Shown: positions 1 to 9,937, counted from the stretch's first letter. The stretch: 64,000 nt of DNA from Ferruginibacter sp. (GCA_017983695.1 JAGOAX010000002.1:186001-250000); one strand, 5' to 3'. Notes: generated from the letters alone by a model not told the origin. Made by a program: numbers and translations.

Positions 1-445
1 ATAAATGTATTCCTGAGTGATCTTTTGAAATGCCCATCGCCTTTCCCACATTGCCCGGCCCCTTCGTTAAGGTATTATCTAATTTTATTTTACCGGTGCG
101 TTGCAGCATGATATCAATACCCTGCAGCGGTTCTACTGCTCTTATTAAAACTGCATCGGGAATATTCTGTTTATTGGTAACTACATTAAACAAATGATGC
201 ATGCCGTAGCAGATATAAACATATGCCGTGCCTGGTGATGCATACATATGTTCATTACGTGCAGTACGCTTACCGCCAAAAGAATGAGAGGCTTTATCAG
301 TAATTCCTATATAGGCTTCGGTTTCTACAATTCTGCCGCTTGTAACAAGGCCGTTAAGTTTTGTAATTATTATTTTACCTAATAGGTCTTTCGCAATCTG
401 CACAACATCTTTCCTGTCATAAAATTCTATTGGTAATTTCTTCAT
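1..445 (-). CDS. mpg: DNA-3-methyladenine glycosylase (partial, 3' end off window)
   Basis: Base-excision-repair glycosylase of the AAG/MPG family, which removes alkylated purines from DNA. I translated it by hand from the ATG at 445; about 148 residues are visible before the window ends at its 3' side. The family signatures are clear: IVETEAYIG (the Glu is the catalytic residue), then SPGTAYVYICYGMH, then a TKGPGNVGKAMGI stretch. A TAnnTTTG promoter element lies 19 nt upstream of the start and the membrane-protein gene at 500 is divergent. Nothing suggests truncation other than the window edge. It fits functionally with ada/alkB at the other end of the window, but these are 62 kb apart and not one operon. 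Confidence 0.93.
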   Translation of the reverse strand, partial: MKKLPIEFYDRKDVVQIAKDLLGKIIITKLNGLVTSGRIVETEAYIGITDKASHSFGGKRTARNEHMYASPGTAYVYICYGMHHLFNVVTNKQNIPDAVLIRAVEPLQGIDIMLQRTGKIKLDNTLTKGPGNVGKAMGISKDHSGIHL

Positions 446-464
446 TATATCTTTAACTTTAAAG

Positions 465-472
465 CAAAAATA
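465..472 (-). promoter_or_regulatory. Bacteroidota -7 promoter element (TAnnTTTG) for the glycosylase gene
   Basis: On the minus strand the sequence reads TATTTTTG, an exact match to the Bacteroidota sigma-70 -7 consensus, ending 19 nt before the ATG at 445. No convincing -33 TTG was assigned. Confidence 0.6.
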
Positions 473-499
473 AAGAATAGCCAACAAGGATAAACAAGC

Positions 500-1270
500 A
501 TGCTCAAAGAAATCATAACAGCCATCCAGGCATATTTTCAAACACACCGGTTTATTATTAAGCACCGTTTGTGGAAATGGATATTCATCCCGGGCTTGAT
601 ATATGCACTTCTTTTTTGCGTGGGTATTTATTTTTTCTGGAAGTCGAGCAACTATGCCATTGACTTTATGTTATTGAAAACTGGCGTTAAAGACTGGATT
701 CAAAAAATGCAAAATGGCTGGTTAAGTTGGTTTATCATCTTTGCACAGTTAATGTTGCACATGGTTTTAATGCTGTTTTACTTTTCTTTATTTAAATACC
801 TCTTCCTCATCATCGGCTCACCGCTGTTTGCTTTTTTAAGTGAAAAAACAGAAGCAATAATGGAAGGCAAAGATTTCCCGTTCAGCTTCACCCAATTAAT
901 TAAAGATATTATAAGAGGTATCCGTATTGCGCTACGTAATATGTTATGGCAAACTGTTTATGCAGTCTCCATTTTTATTTTAGCTTTTATACCTGTAATC
1001 GGCTGGATAACTCCATTAATTGCACTGATGGTAGAGTGTTATTACCTTGGTTTTTCCATGCTGGATTATAGTTGTGAAAGGCATAAATTATCAACATCGC
1101 AAAGCATTGCTTTTATTGGTAAACATAAAGGCCTTGCAATTGGTAACGGCATGATTTTTTTCCTAATGCACCTGATTCCTTTTTTAGGCTGGGTGCTGGC
1201 ACCGGGCTATGCCGTAATTGCAGCTACAATAAGTTTATATGGCGATAAAGAAACCAAACTGACAGTATAA
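500..1270 (+). CDS. EI24 domain-containing (CysZ-like) inner-membrane protein
   Basis: A 256-residue polytopic membrane protein. An N-terminal amphipathic stretch (IKHRLWKWIFIPGLIYALLF) leads into a first membrane segment near residues 30-47. Further hydrophobic segments lie around 75-115, 150-180 and 215-250. The order and the closing FLGWVLAPGYAVIAAT fit the EI24/CysZ family (PF07264). CysZ in proteobacteria imports sulfate, but no cys gene is nearby, so the substrate here is unknown. The next gene follows after 23 bp on the same strand, suggesting co-transcription with the methyltransferase. Confidence 0.75.
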   Translation: MLKEIITAIQAYFQTHRFIIKHRLWKWIFIPGLIYALLFCVGIYFFWKSSNYAIDFMLLKTGVKDWIQKMQNGWLSWFIIFAQLMLHMVLMLFYFSLFKYLFLIIGSPLFAFLSEKTEAIMEGKDFPFSFTQLIKDIIRGIRIALRNMLWQTVYAVSIFILAFIPVIGWITPLIALMVECYYLGFSMLDYSCERHKLSTSQSIAFIGKHKGLAIGNGMIFFLMHLIPFLGWVLAPGYAVIAATISLYGDKETKLTV

Positions 1271-1293
1271 CTAAATTTTTATAAAGCAAGATA

Positions 1294-1992
1294 ATGAAGC
1301 CTGTTGTTTATTTAATTCCTTCGGTACTGGATGAAGTTGCCACTCAAACCATTCCTCCATACATTATTGATGCAGTAAAATACTGCCGGGTAATTTTTGC
1401 AGAAAACGAAAGAACAGCAAGGCGATTTTTAAAAAGTATTTGCAAAGAAATTGTAATTGACGATTATGAATGGTTTACTATACATAAAGCCGAAGAAGAA
1501 TTAACAGCTACATTCAAACAAAAAATAAAAGAAGAAAAAAATATTGCCATTATCAGCGAAGCAGGTTGCCCGGGTATTGCCGACCCTGGGCAAATTTTAA
1601 TTGCAGTAGCGCAACAGCTTGACGTAACAGTAAAACCCCTGGTAGGACCAAGTTCGATACTGCTGGCACTAATGGCAAGTGGTATGAACGGCCAGCAATT
1701 TGAATTTATTGGCTACCTGCCTATTGATAATATGGAACGGGTAAAACGCATTAAAGAGCTGGAAGTTGCATCTGAAAAAAATAACAGTACCAAAGTTTTT
1801 ATTGAAACCCCTTACCGTAATAACCAGCTTATTGAAACGATTTTAAAAACCTGTAAACCTGCAACTAGGTTTTGTATTGCATCAGAACTTACAGGAATTA
1901 ATGAGTATGTAAAAACAAAAACTGTAGCTGAATGGAGAAAAGAAAAAACCGACTTTCATAAAAAGCCGGTTATATTTTTAATACAAGTTTAG
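1294..1992 (+). CDS. SAM-dependent methyltransferase, tetrapyrrole-methylase fold (RsmI-like)
   Basis: A 232-residue protein of the RsmI-like tetrapyrrole methylase family. The SAM-binding motif is IISEAGCPGIADPGQ (near residue 90-105), followed by LVGPSSILLALMASG and FEFIGYLP, as in RsmI. RsmI 2'-O-methylates C1402 of 16S rRNA. This shorter paralogue lacks the usual PTPIGNL start (it has VYLIPSVLDE) and the C-terminal extension, so the same substrate cannot be assumed. It follows the EI24 gene by 23 bp and converges on the next gene with only 4 bp between stops. Confidence 0.8.
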   Translation: MKPVVYLIPSVLDEVATQTIPPYIIDAVKYCRVIFAENERTARRFLKSICKEIVIDDYEWFTIHKAEEELTATFKQKIKEEKNIAIISEAGCPGIADPGQILIAVAQQLDVTVKPLVGPSSILLALMASGMNGQQFEFIGYLPIDNMERVKRIKELEVASEKNNSTKVFIETPYRNNQLIETILKTCKPATRFCIASELTGINEYVKTKTVAEWRKEKTDFHKKPVIFLIQV

Positions 1993-1996
1993 TAGT

Positions 1997-2425
1997 TTAA
2001 GGATTATTATCCAGTTCAACTCCATCAACAATATATTCACTTTCGCCACGCCATGGAAGAGTGCCGTTCTTTTGAAGGTAATGTAGTTTCACATTTTTTC
2101 CCTCAAAATTTTGCATTGCTTTGGCAACACTGTCATTTGCGACAGAAAAATAAAATTTTTCAGATGCTATACCAACATTAGCTGTCGACACTATACTACG
2201 CTGGACCAATTCACCTTCGTAGGTTTTAAAAATATTCCCCTTATGAGATAGTTTTTGCAATAAGCCACTTCTGTAACCATCACTATAAGTATAATAATAT
2301 TTCCAATAGCCAAATAATAATATTACTACCAATAAAATAAATGTAAACCAACGTACAAATTTTTTAAACCCGTTTGCTTTTTTAGGGATTGGTTTAAGAG
2401 GGTCAGGGGTTTTTATGTCATCCAT
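1997..2425 (-). CDS. Conserved hypothetical single-pass membrane protein
   Basis: 142 residues: a proline/lysine-rich cytoplasmic N-terminus, one hydrophobic segment at about residues 24-43 (VRWFTFILLVVILLFGYW), then a soluble ~100-residue extracytoplasmic domain. I recognise it only as a conserved Bacteroidota protein; relatives are sometimes labelled 6-phosphogluconate dehydrogenase in databases, which nothing in this sequence supports. It lies 23 bp downstream of the M28 peptidase gene on the same strand, so the two are probably co-transcribed. Confidence 0.65.
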   Translation of the reverse strand: MDDIKTPDPLKPIPKKANGFKKFVRWFTFILLVVILLFGYWKYYYTYSDGYRSGLLQKLSHKGNIFKTYEGELVQRSIVSTANVGIASEKFYFSVANDSVAKAMQNFEGKNVKLHYLQKNGTLPWRGESEYIVDGVELDNNP

Positions 2426-2448
2426 AATTGTATTTTTTTGTAAGATAA

Positions 2449-3834
2449 TTATAATCCGTATTTATCAACCAAATAAACCATTGCAGCCATTACTGCTGCA
2501 CCAAGGTGCAATTCCTGTGCATTTACGTTTTCAAAAACATCAATAGCAGAATGATGAAAATTAAAATACCGCTGGCCTGTTGTATGTAATCCAAATTGTG
2601 CTGTTTTAAAATTCGTTTGCAGGGGCCCAATATCTGCACCACCTCCGCCGCCTTCACTAAAAGAAAATTTATCGGCATCATAAGGTTCAAAATATTTTTT
2701 CCAGCCTTCTACTTTTGCATACTGTGTCCTAGTCATGCCGCATCCAAAACCACGTGGATATTCCGATCCTCCATCACTCTCCATGGCCATAATATGTTTT
2801 TCTTTTTTTGTCTTTGCTTCTTCTGCATATTTTGTTCCGCCACGTAACCCGTTTTCTTCGTTAGCAAATAAAACTATCCGTATAGTACGTTTGGGTTTAT
2901 AGCCAATGGCATTAAATGCCCTTAATATCTCAATGCTCTGTACCATGCCGGCTCCATCATCATTAGCACCTTCTGCAGGATCCCAGCTGTCCATATGCCC
3001 GCCAATAGTGATGATCTCATCCGGAAATTCGGAGCCTTTTATTTCACCAATTACATTATTGCCTATTGTATCTGGCAACATTACACAATTGGTTCTTATA
3101 AAAAAATTGTCTGCTGCATATTTCCCTTTTAAGTGCTTGCTCAATTCATCAGCACCTTTAGTACTAATTGCTACAGCAGGAATTTTTGGAAATGAATCAT
3201 TGTAACGTAATGCTCCTGTATGCGGATTATCATCATAAGCAGCCGTAACTGACCGAACGATTACTGCCACTGCTCCATATTTTGCAGCTGCCGATGCTCC
3301 GCCACCTCTAAACTTTACCGCATCGCCATAAGCACCCCTCAACAAAGTTTTATTAAAAGGATAATTATAGAACACGATCTTACCTTTTACTTCATCTTTT
3401 CTTTTATTCAATTCATCATAGCTTTTTACTTCTATCACTTTTGCCAACACCCCACTCTTTCCGGTACCGGCAGAATTACCCAATGCCAGGATATTAAAAG
3501 ACGGGTCCATACTCCGTTTGCCGCTTTTAAAACGGGCATCCTCTTTTGCTCCCCGTACCCAATGTGGTACCATGCATTGCTGGCGGTAAACTTTTTCTGC
3601 TCCTGCATTATTTAATGTGGTGACACCCCAGTCCTCTCCCTTATACATACCGGCACTGCCACTAAGCCTTTGCCCTACTGATTTACATAGTATCCGCAAA
3701 TTATCATAAGCCTTGCCATTAAGCAATATATCGTCAGTTATCTTTTTTATCATTACGGAATCTGCATCCTGCGAAAAAGCAACGACTGAGGCTAAAAGGA
3801 ATGTTGCCCCCAAAATAGTTTTCTTACTAAACAT
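2449..3834 (-). CDS. Secreted M28-family zinc aminopeptidase with PA insert
   Basis: 461 residues with a signal peptide (cleavage after VVAFSQ). A protease-associated domain occupies roughly residues 125-250 (GKIVFYNYPF...AVIVRS). The M28 di-zinc peptidase domain follows: GGHMDSWDPAEGANDDGAG supplies the first His and bridging Asp, LFANEENGLRGG the catalytic and metal Glu pair, MESDGGSE the Asp, and HHSAIDVFENV the final His. All ligands are present, so it should be an active exo-peptidase in the periplasm or outside the cell. A TAnnTTTG element lies 16 nt upstream. The exact substrate cannot be read from sequence. Confidence 0.9.
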   Translation of the reverse strand: MFSKKTILGATFLLASVVAFSQDADSVMIKKITDDILLNGKAYDNLRILCKSVGQRLSGSAGMYKGEDWGVTTLNNAGAEKVYRQQCMVPHWVRGAKEDARFKSGKRSMDPSFNILALGNSAGTGKSGVLAKVIEVKSYDELNKRKDEVKGKIVFYNYPFNKTLLRGAYGDAVKFRGGGASAAAKYGAVAVIVRSVTAAYDDNPHTGALRYNDSFPKIPAVAISTKGADELSKHLKGKYAADNFFIRTNCVMLPDTIGNNVIGEIKGSEFPDEIITIGGHMDSWDPAEGANDDGAGMVQSIEILRAFNAIGYKPKRTIRIVLFANEENGLRGGTKYAEEAKTKKEKHIMAMESDGGSEYPRGFGCGMTRTQYAKVEGWKKYFEPYDADKFSFSEGGGGGADIGPLQTNFKTAQFGLHTTGQRYFNFHHSAIDVFENVNAQELHLGAAVMAAMVYLVDKYGL

Positions 3835-3850
3835 ATATCCAGTTTATCAA

Positions 3851-3858
3851 CAAACTTA
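3851..3858 (-). promoter_or_regulatory. -7 promoter element (TAnnTTTG) for the M28 peptidase gene
   Basis: The minus strand reads TAAGTTTG, an exact consensus match, 16 nt before the ATG at 3834. Confidence 0.55.
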
Positions 3859-3961
3859 ATGATTTATTACCAATACATGAACGGAACGGATAGAGAAAAA
3901 TAATACACTAAATTGCACCTCGCAATCAGAAATCTGTTGTTACTACTTAAAGCACTTGTAT

Positions 3962-5083
3962 ATGAATATTGGAATTGTTTGTTACCCCACATTTGGCGGT
4001 AGTGGTGTATTGGCTACAGAATTGGGTAAAGCACTTGCAGATAAAGGGCATAATATTCATTTTATCACTTACCAGCAACCGGTAAGGCTGAGTGGCTTTC
4101 ATGCTAATATTTTTTACCATGAAGTAAGGGTACCAACTTACCCGCTATTTGATTACCCGCCTTACGAAACTGCATTGGCCAGTACAATGGTGGATGTTAT
4201 CAATAATAATAATGTGGAATTATTACATGTGCATTATGCCATCCCCCATGCATCGGCAGCATATATGGCCAAACAGATACTGGCAAAGCAGGGCAAGCAT
4301 ATACCGGTAATTACCACTTTGCACGGCACCGATATTACATTGGTAGGCCGGGATAAAACCTATAGCCCGGTTGTTACTTTTTCTATGAATGAAAGTGATG
4401 TACTTACGGCAGTATCAGATAATTTAAAAGAAGAAACGTATAAGAATTTTAATATAGAAAAAGAGATTGAAGTCATTCACAACTTTGTAGATGTGGATCG
4501 CTTTCACCGGAAACCGGTTGATGCATTTAAAAAATTAATTGCACCCAATGGCGAAAAGATAATTGTACATGCTTCCAATTTTAGAAAAGTAAAACGGGTG
4601 GAAGATGTTATTGCCACTTTTTTATTGATCAATAAAAAAATACCTTCTACACTATTATTATTGGGGGATGGCCCTGAAAGAACACATATTGAGGCCGACG
4701 CCAGGAATTGCGAATCGCATAGTGCGATAAAATTTTTAGGCAAACAGGAACAGATGGAAGATATTTTGCCCATTGCCGACCTGTTTTTGCTAACCAGTGA
4801 CTATGAAAGTTTTGGTTTGGCTGCACTTGAGGCCATGGCAGCAGAAGTACCGGTAATATCGACCAATGCAGGAGGGTTGCCCGAAATAAATATTAACGGC
4901 TACAGTGGTTATATGAGTAATGTGGGAGATGTGGAGGATATGGCAAAAAATGCTTTATCTATTTTTAAAGATGATGCTACACTGTTACAATTTAAAGCCA
5001 ATGCCCTGGCTCAGGCCAAAAAATTTGACATTGAAAACATTGTCCCGATTTATGAAGCTTTGTATAAGAGGGTGATTAAATAA
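3962..5083 (+). CDS. bshA: N-acetyl-alpha-D-glucosaminyl L-malate synthase
   Basis: First committed enzyme of bacillithiol synthesis: a GT4 glycosyltransferase joining UDP-GlcNAc to L-malate. The N-terminal MNIGIVCYPTFGGSGVLATE is diagnostic for BshA. The C-terminal half has the GT4 donor-site pattern TSDYESFGLAALEAMAAE with the E-x7-E pair. I start at the ATG at 3962 (373 residues) rather than the in-frame TTG two codons earlier, because MNIG is the family start. The gene stands alone on the plus strand, convergent with the EnvC-like gene 2 bp away. bshB and bshC are not in the window. Confidence 0.93.
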   Translation: MNIGIVCYPTFGGSGVLATELGKALADKGHNIHFITYQQPVRLSGFHANIFYHEVRVPTYPLFDYPPYETALASTMVDVINNNNVELLHVHYAIPHASAAYMAKQILAKQGKHIPVITTLHGTDITLVGRDKTYSPVVTFSMNESDVLTAVSDNLKEETYKNFNIEKEIEVIHNFVDVDRFHRKPVDAFKKLIAPNGEKIIVHASNFRKVKRVEDVIATFLLINKKIPSTLLLLGDGPERTHIEADARNCESHSAIKFLGKQEQMEDILPIADLFLLTSDYESFGLAALEAMAAEVPVISTNAGGLPEININGYSGYMSNVGDVEDMAKNALSIFKDDATLLQFKANALAQAKKFDIENIVPIYEALYKRVIK

Positions 5084-5085
5084 TA

Positions 5086-6396
5086 TTACCTGCGGCGTAA
5101 CCATTTTTCAGGATCAAAATTTACTTTTTCATCCTGTATGTATAAATCCACAGCACCAACACCATCTAAATTGGCTGCTGCTTTTCCTATTGCCTGTCCT
5201 GTTTTTACCTGTTGTCCACGTTGAACAGAAACACTTAATAAATTGCTGTACGTAGTAAAATATTTTCCATGCTGAATGATCACTACCTGCATATCATCTA
5301 TATATACCACACTGGAAACGGTGCCATCAAAAATACATTTTACAGAAGAGCCTATATCTGTAGCAATTGTTAAGCCCGTTGTTACCAAAGTTGTACCACT
5401 TGGCAATTTATTAGGCCCATGATGCAACAATACATATCCCTTATCAACCGGCCATGGCAATGACCCCCTGTTACTGGTAAAATTGGCATTTACGGTAATA
5501 TTTTCTGCATTTAACAACACACTTTCAGGAGCTTTTTTAGGCTCTGGCTTTTTTGCAGGAGTAACATTTGTTTTTGTTACAGGTGTTGTAGGGCTGGTAT
5601 TGGTTTTTGCAGCAACCTTGTCTGCAGCTGCTTTTTCATCAGCTGCTTTTTTTATAGCCATTCTTTTAGCATCTTCCAATGCCCGTTTAATGGCAGCAGC
5701 AATGGCATTATCAACTTTTTTTAACTGCTTTCTTGTAGCTGTGGCTTTGTCATTTAATTGTTTCCCTTGTTTCTTCAGCTCACTTAAAATCCTGTCTTTT
5801 TCCTTTTGCTCTTTTTCAAGCACACTCATCTCTTTATCTTTCGATTGCAGTACAACAGTTTTCTTTTGCCTTGTTCCGGTAAGTTCTTCTATTCTTTTTT
5901 TACGCAACTCCTGTGTACGTAAAATATTTTCCCCCTGCATTTCCCTGTAATTACGATAACTCTTTAAGTAAGTAATACGTTTTATGGCATCATTAAAACT
6001 TGCAGCAGAAAAAATAAAATTCAAAAAGTCATAATTGCTCCTGTTCTTATAGGCATATACCATGCTTTTGGCATATTCCTGTTTAAGTGTATCCAGCAAC
6101 CTGTCGTAGCGGTTAATATCTTTTTGTGTGGTGTATAAATTATTATCCAGCAGGTTGATATCACGGTTAATATTATCAATAATCCTGTCCTGTATATTTA
6201 CTTTATCATTAATGAGTTTCCACTGTACATAATTCTCTTTTGATTTTGCTTTATTGTCGTTAAGCATCCTTTCGGTTTGTTCCAGTTCTTTTTTCAATTG
6301 TTGGCGTTGCTTCTCCAGTTCTTCACGTGTACCGGGTTGTGCATTTGCAACAATGCTAAAGAGTAATACAACAGCAGTGAAAATAATTTTTACCAT
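5086..6396 (-). CDS. EnvC-like murein hydrolase activator (coiled coil + degenerate M23/LytM)
   Basis: A signal peptide (MVKIIFTAVVLLFSIVANAQ) is followed by a long charged coiled coil (about residues 25-250), a Lys/Ala/Pro-rich linker and a C-terminal LytM/M23 domain. The zinc ligands of active M23 enzymes are missing: the HxxxD position reads GLTIATD, and the final HxH is replaced by AVDLYIQ. This is what defines EnvC-type activators, which stimulate amidases rather than cutting peptidoglycan themselves. The start is placed at 6396 because the signal peptide begins there; the 23 in-frame codons upstream add an unlikely extra hydrophobic stretch. It closes the dut-DUF4292-envC group. Confidence 0.85.
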   Translation of the reverse strand: MVKIIFTAVVLLFSIVANAQPGTREELEKQRQQLKKELEQTERMLNDNKAKSKENYVQWKLINDKVNIQDRIIDNINRDINLLDNNLYTTQKDINRYDRLLDTLKQEYAKSMVYAYKNRSNYDFLNFIFSAASFNDAIKRITYLKSYRNYREMQGENILRTQELRKKRIEELTGTRQKKTVVLQSKDKEMSVLEKEQKEKDRILSELKKQGKQLNDKATATRKQLKKVDNAIAAAIKRALEDAKRMAIKKAADEKAAADKVAAKTNTSPTTPVTKTNVTPAKKPEPKKAPESVLLNAENITVNANFTSNRGSLPWPVDKGYVLLHHGPNKLPSGTTLVTTGLTIATDIGSSVKCIFDGTVSSVVYIDDMQVVIIQHGKYFTTYSNLLSVSVQRGQQVKTGQAIGKAAANLDGVGAVDLYIQDEKVNFDPEKWLRRR

Positions 6397-6488
6397 GAGC
6401 TGAATTTGGATATTTATCAAAAATACAATTGATACAGGCAATATAAGCAGGGTTAAAACCCACACCTGTGTATAATTATCAATAACGC

Positions 6489-7343
6489 TTACTTCACTTT
6501 AAAATTTTTGGGTACTTTAAGATGCACTGATAATTCTTTGTTAAACTCATATTGCTTATAATTAAGCCTGATATCGAGCCTGTTTTTTTCTGATACAGTT
6601 ATTTCCCTGTAGGTGGAAAAATCAACACCACTTTTATTTTCAAAATTATCATAGGTAATATCCGCTGTTCTGTTACGTGTTACATCCACATCATCCAGTT
6701 TACTATGCAGCAATAAATTATTATCTAAAGAAAGTGTAAGCAGGTGTTTAAAAAAACCTCCGATCGTAGATACCAGTACCCTTGAATCTGTTTTCTTGTA
6801 AGAAACAACTGTTGTATCCAGAAAGATTGGATTACCGACCAGGAGATCCTGTATGGTTTTATAATCAAAGGGAATTTCTGTAACTTCCTGAAGGTAATCG
6901 AGTGACCGGTACTGTACTTCTTTTTCCCTCATGTTCATCAATATTACACTGTCTTTAGTAATCAGCATCCGGTACACTTCCACATTAAAAATAGATGCAG
7001 AAAGTGACACCCAAATTGCACTGTCTTTCATCAACCTCACCACTGCAATTATATCAGGTTGCTTTCCTTTGCTATCCTCATACTCCACTTTTATTTTAGC
7101 ACTAAAAGTTTTATAATCTATATTATGGCTGCGCAACCGCATCATTGTTTCACTTATCATTCTTAATGAATCGGCAACAGATTCGTTAGGAATTATGCTT
7201 ACAGTAGTATCCTTGGTTGCAATGACTTTATTAATCTGTTTTGTGGTACGGCAACTTTGTATTGCAAACATTGCAATTGCTGCAAAACATATAGCTGTTA
7301 AATTTTTCATCGCTTGGTTTATATTTCCTGTTAGAATATTCAT
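6489..7343 (-). CDS. DUF4292 lipoprotein
   Basis: A 284-residue Bacteroidota-specific lipoprotein: a hydrophobic leader ends in the lipobox FAIQSC, so it should be lipidated and exported. The body matches DUF4292 ([45 protein letters not shown]), a family whose fold resembles LolA/LolB-like lipoprotein carriers; that functional link is inference. The start at 7343 overlaps the dut stop as ATGA, suggesting translational coupling. A second ATG at 7310 gives a more standard signal peptide (MKNLTAICF) and could be the real start. It lies between dut and the EnvC-like gene, a common Bacteroidota order. Confidence 0.85.
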   Translation of the reverse strand: MNILTGNINQAMKNLTAICFAAIAMFAIQSCRTTKQINKVIATKDTTVSIIPNESVADSLRMISETMMRLRSHNIDYKTFSAKIKVEYEDSKGKQPDIIAVVRLMKDSAIWVSLSASIFNVEVYRMLITKDSVILMNMREKEVQYRSLDYLQEVTEIPFDYKTIQDLLVGNPIFLDTTVVSYKKTDSRVLVSTIGGFFKHLLTLSLDNNLLLHSKLDDVDVTRNRTADITYDNFENKSGVDFSTYREITVSEKNRLDIRLNYKQYEFNKELSVHLKVPKNFKVK

Positions 7344-7783
7344 TTTACCCCTGTATGGCCAAAGCCACCATCTCCTCTTACAGTATCATTCAATTGCTGT
7401 ACCACAAATAATTCTGCTATTGCTGTTTTTGCAATTACCATTTGTGCAATGCGGTCACCATTATTTATTACCTGCGTGGTATTACTCAGGTTTATAAGTA
7501 TTACTTTCAATTCTCCCCTGTAATCACTATCAACTGTTCCGGGAGAATTTAAACAGGTAATGCCCTGTTTTAATGCCAGTCCGCTTCTGGGTCTTATTTG
7601 TGCTTCATATCCCTCTGGTAATTCGATAAATAAACCGGTAGGTACGAGGTAACGTTCTAATGGCTCTAATGTTATTGGTAATTCCACATTAGCCCTTATG
7701 TCCATACCTGCCGATCCTGAGGTAGCATAAGAAGGTAATGGGTTAGCTGATTTATTAACGATGTTAACAGAAACTATTTGCAT
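7340..7783 (-). CDS. dut: dUTP diphosphatase
   Basis: A trimeric dUTPase that hydrolyses dUTP to dUMP and diphosphate. At 147 residues it is the normal length, and all five motifs are present: [35 protein letters not shown] and the C-terminal GDGGFGHTG. The TACCTTTG promoter element ends only 5 nt before the ATG, so the transcript is probably leaderless or nearly so. The stop overlaps the DUF4292 start (ATGA). Confidence 0.96.
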   Translation of the reverse strand: MQIVSVNIVNKSANPLPSYATSGSAGMDIRANVELPITLEPLERYLVPTGLFIELPEGYEAQIRPRSGLALKQGITCLNSPGTVDSDYRGELKVILINLSNTTQVINNGDRIAQMVIAKTAIAELFVVQQLNDTVRGDGGFGHTGVK

Positions 7784-7788
7784 GAGCG

Positions 7789-7796
7789 CAAAGGTA
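7789..7796 (-). promoter_or_regulatory. -7 promoter element (TAnnTTTG) immediately before dut
   Basis: The minus strand reads TACCTTTG, exact consensus, with only 5 nt between it and the dut ATG. Transcription would start at or next to the start codon. Confidence 0.7.
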
Positions 7797-7838
7797 CTAA
7801 TGTAGCCAAATAATTAAAGATAGTTTTTGCTTATTGTG

Positions 7839-9926
7839 TTAATGGAGTACTAAAACTGAACCTCTTAACCATTTGGTATAACCCTGCCCATTAATATACA
7901 CAATAGACCATGGATAGGCGCCGACAGGAACAGCTTTGCCTTTATATTTACCATCCCATTTATCTGTAATGTTATTGGCGCTGAAAATAACCTGCCCATA
8001 GCGGTTATATATTTTCATTGAGAAATTAAGTAAGGAGAACCCATTCAGAACACCGAAATAGTCATTTTTACTATCGTCATTTGGAGTAAATGCATTTGGA
8101 ATAAAAAACGGGCAATCGCCCCACACAATGTTTACGGTATCGGTTGCCTCACATGTATTTTCTGTTATTTTTACACTGTATGAACCTGGACTATTTACCT
8201 GTATTGTTGGGGTGGTTTCGCCGGTATTCCATAAATATGTACTGGCATTCGCATTTCCCGAACGTAGTGTAACGGGCTGGCTTGAACAAACGGATGTATC
8301 TTTTCCAATATTTACAAATGGTGCAGCTTTTACTGTTATATTAATGGTATCTGCAAGTTTGCAACCCTGCTGTTCAATCTCCACCCAATATTTTCCGGGG
8401 CTTGTAATGGCTACAGTATTATTGTTACTGCCATTACTCCATAAATAATTTACACCTGTTACGTTTACTGTTAATTGTAAATTTTCGAATGAACATGCTT
8501 CAATATCATTTCCTAAAAGTGTTACGGCGCCATCGGGAAGCCAGATTATTTTTTGTATAGTTGTATTAGCTGTTCCCGAACAATCGGTTGAAAATACCCT
8601 TAACGTAATCGTGTAAAAACCCGATGCTGTATAGGTATGCAATGGAGATAATGCCTGTGATTGTTGCATATCGCCAAAGTCCCACTTTACTGAATCGATG
8701 CCCGATAACCTGTTAATATTAAATTGAACGTTATAATCTAAACAATTACCAGACCTGGTAAAATCGTAAGGAACAAGATTTATATTTAAATCGGATTGTA
8801 TTAATGTAGGCAATCCAAATTGTACCGGCTCTCCCCTGCTGCCAAATGAAATTTTATTAAGCCTGAAATTACACCCCGGGCCATAAACATCAGGGTTATC
8901 TATTACAGAAACAGCTGTATCCTTCCACATGGCCATATATATTCGCAAGTCGGGCCCTGTTTGCAAACCACCGGCAAACCACTGTGTTGGTTGAGCTATA
9001 ATTTGCTTTGATGCTTCAATTGTTACAGCATTGTTAGAGGTAATATCAAACTGGAATAATGAACATGGATCTGTTGCGGAATTATTTGCGGATACATAAA
9101 GCAGGTTACCACTCGGAGAAAATTCAGCTGCATATACACCAGTAAAGGAAAGTGGATGTGGTGTGGTATTCGGTTTTAAAATAATTGGATTAGTGATTTG
9201 CCCTGTTGCATTATCAAAGTTCATTAATTCTACAGCATCATTTTCTGTAGAATGGACTGCTGCAAGCTTTTTGCCATCCATAGAAAATTTGAGGGTACCT
9301 ATTGCATTATTAGGGATACCGCCAATTGTTAAACCGGTATGACTGATAACAGGAACGGCATTAAAACCCGATGAAGTAAGCAGGTAACTGTCATATTCAT
9401 CTGACTCCCATTTTCTAATTACAATCCATACATCCCTGTTATTGCAATGCCTTACAGCGGCAAGCTTTTCATAAGCTTCATCAACAAAAGTATTTTTTAC
9501 AGTAACTTCTCCAAAACCACCATCCCCTTTTATATTAATGATGTTATAACGAAACCCCTTGTTTAATTGAGCTGTAGCACCTACAGTAAAGAGATAATAA
9601 ATACTATCGTTACCAGGTAAAGGAACTATAATAGCATTACTGGTGCTGCTTAAATCACCCCTTAGGTTATTGCCGTTTAACATTATCTCATGCTTGCGAT
9701 TCAATACTGAAAGGCCATTTGTATAAAACAATAGCTTGCCATTATTATCAGCAATTGAAGCACTACCTTCCTGGGAGTTAGCCAGGTTATTATTTAGCGT
9801 ACCTGGCGGCGACTGGTTAAAATCTAGTCCCACACCGGTTCCAAAGTACCAGATATTGGATTGTTTTTGAGCCATCCCCGGCATTGTAAACAAAATCAGA
9901 ATATATATGACAAATATTTTATTCAA
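7839..9926 (-). CDS. Secreted PKD-domain protein with T9SS type B (gliding-associated) C-terminal domain
   Basis: 695 residues with a signal peptide (cleavage near GMAQ). Residues ~20-370 look like a beta-propeller-type region (IWYFGTGVGLDF, KLLFYTNGLSV, SPSGNLLYVSANNS). A PKD domain near 395-465 contains VKWDFGDMQQSQALSPLHTY. Two Ig-like repeats follow, each with a LWSNGSNN / LWNTGETT motif. The last ~85 residues (FIPNAFTPNDDSKNDYF to GSVLVLH) are the gliding-motility-associated C-terminal domain used for type IX secretion. It is therefore predicted to be an extracellular or surface protein exported by the same system as PorV. Its ligand or substrate is unknown. It follows ispF by 11 bp. Confidence 0.88.
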   Translation of the reverse strand: MNKIFVIYILILFTMPGMAQKQSNIWYFGTGVGLDFNQSPPGTLNNNLANSQEGSASIADNNGKLLFYTNGLSVLNRKHEIMLNGNNLRGDLSSTSNAIIVPLPGNDSIYYLFTVGATAQLNKGFRYNIINIKGDGGFGEVTVKNTFVDEAYEKLAAVRHCNNRDVWIVIRKWESDEYDSYLLTSSGFNAVPVISHTGLTIGGIPNNAIGTLKFSMDGKKLAAVHSTENDAVELMNFDNATGQITNPIILKPNTTPHPLSFTGVYAAEFSPSGNLLYVSANNSATDPCSLFQFDITSNNAVTIEASKQIIAQPTQWFAGGLQTGPDLRIYMAMWKDTAVSVIDNPDVYGPGCNFRLNKISFGSRGEPVQFGLPTLIQSDLNINLVPYDFTRSGNCLDYNVQFNINRLSGIDSVKWDFGDMQQSQALSPLHTYTASGFYTITLRVFSTDCSGTANTTIQKIIWLPDGAVTLLGNDIEACSFENLQLTVNVTGVNYLWSNGSNNNTVAITSPGKYWVEIEQQGCKLADTINITVKAAPFVNIGKDTSVCSSQPVTLRSGNANASTYLWNTGETTPTIQVNSPGSYSVKITENTCEATDTVNIVWGDCPFFIPNAFTPNDDSKNDYFGVLNGFSLLNFSMKIYNRYGQVIFSANNITDKWDGKYKGKAVPVGAYPWSIVYINGQGYTKWLRGSVLVLH

Positions 9927-9937
9927 ACTAACTCTTT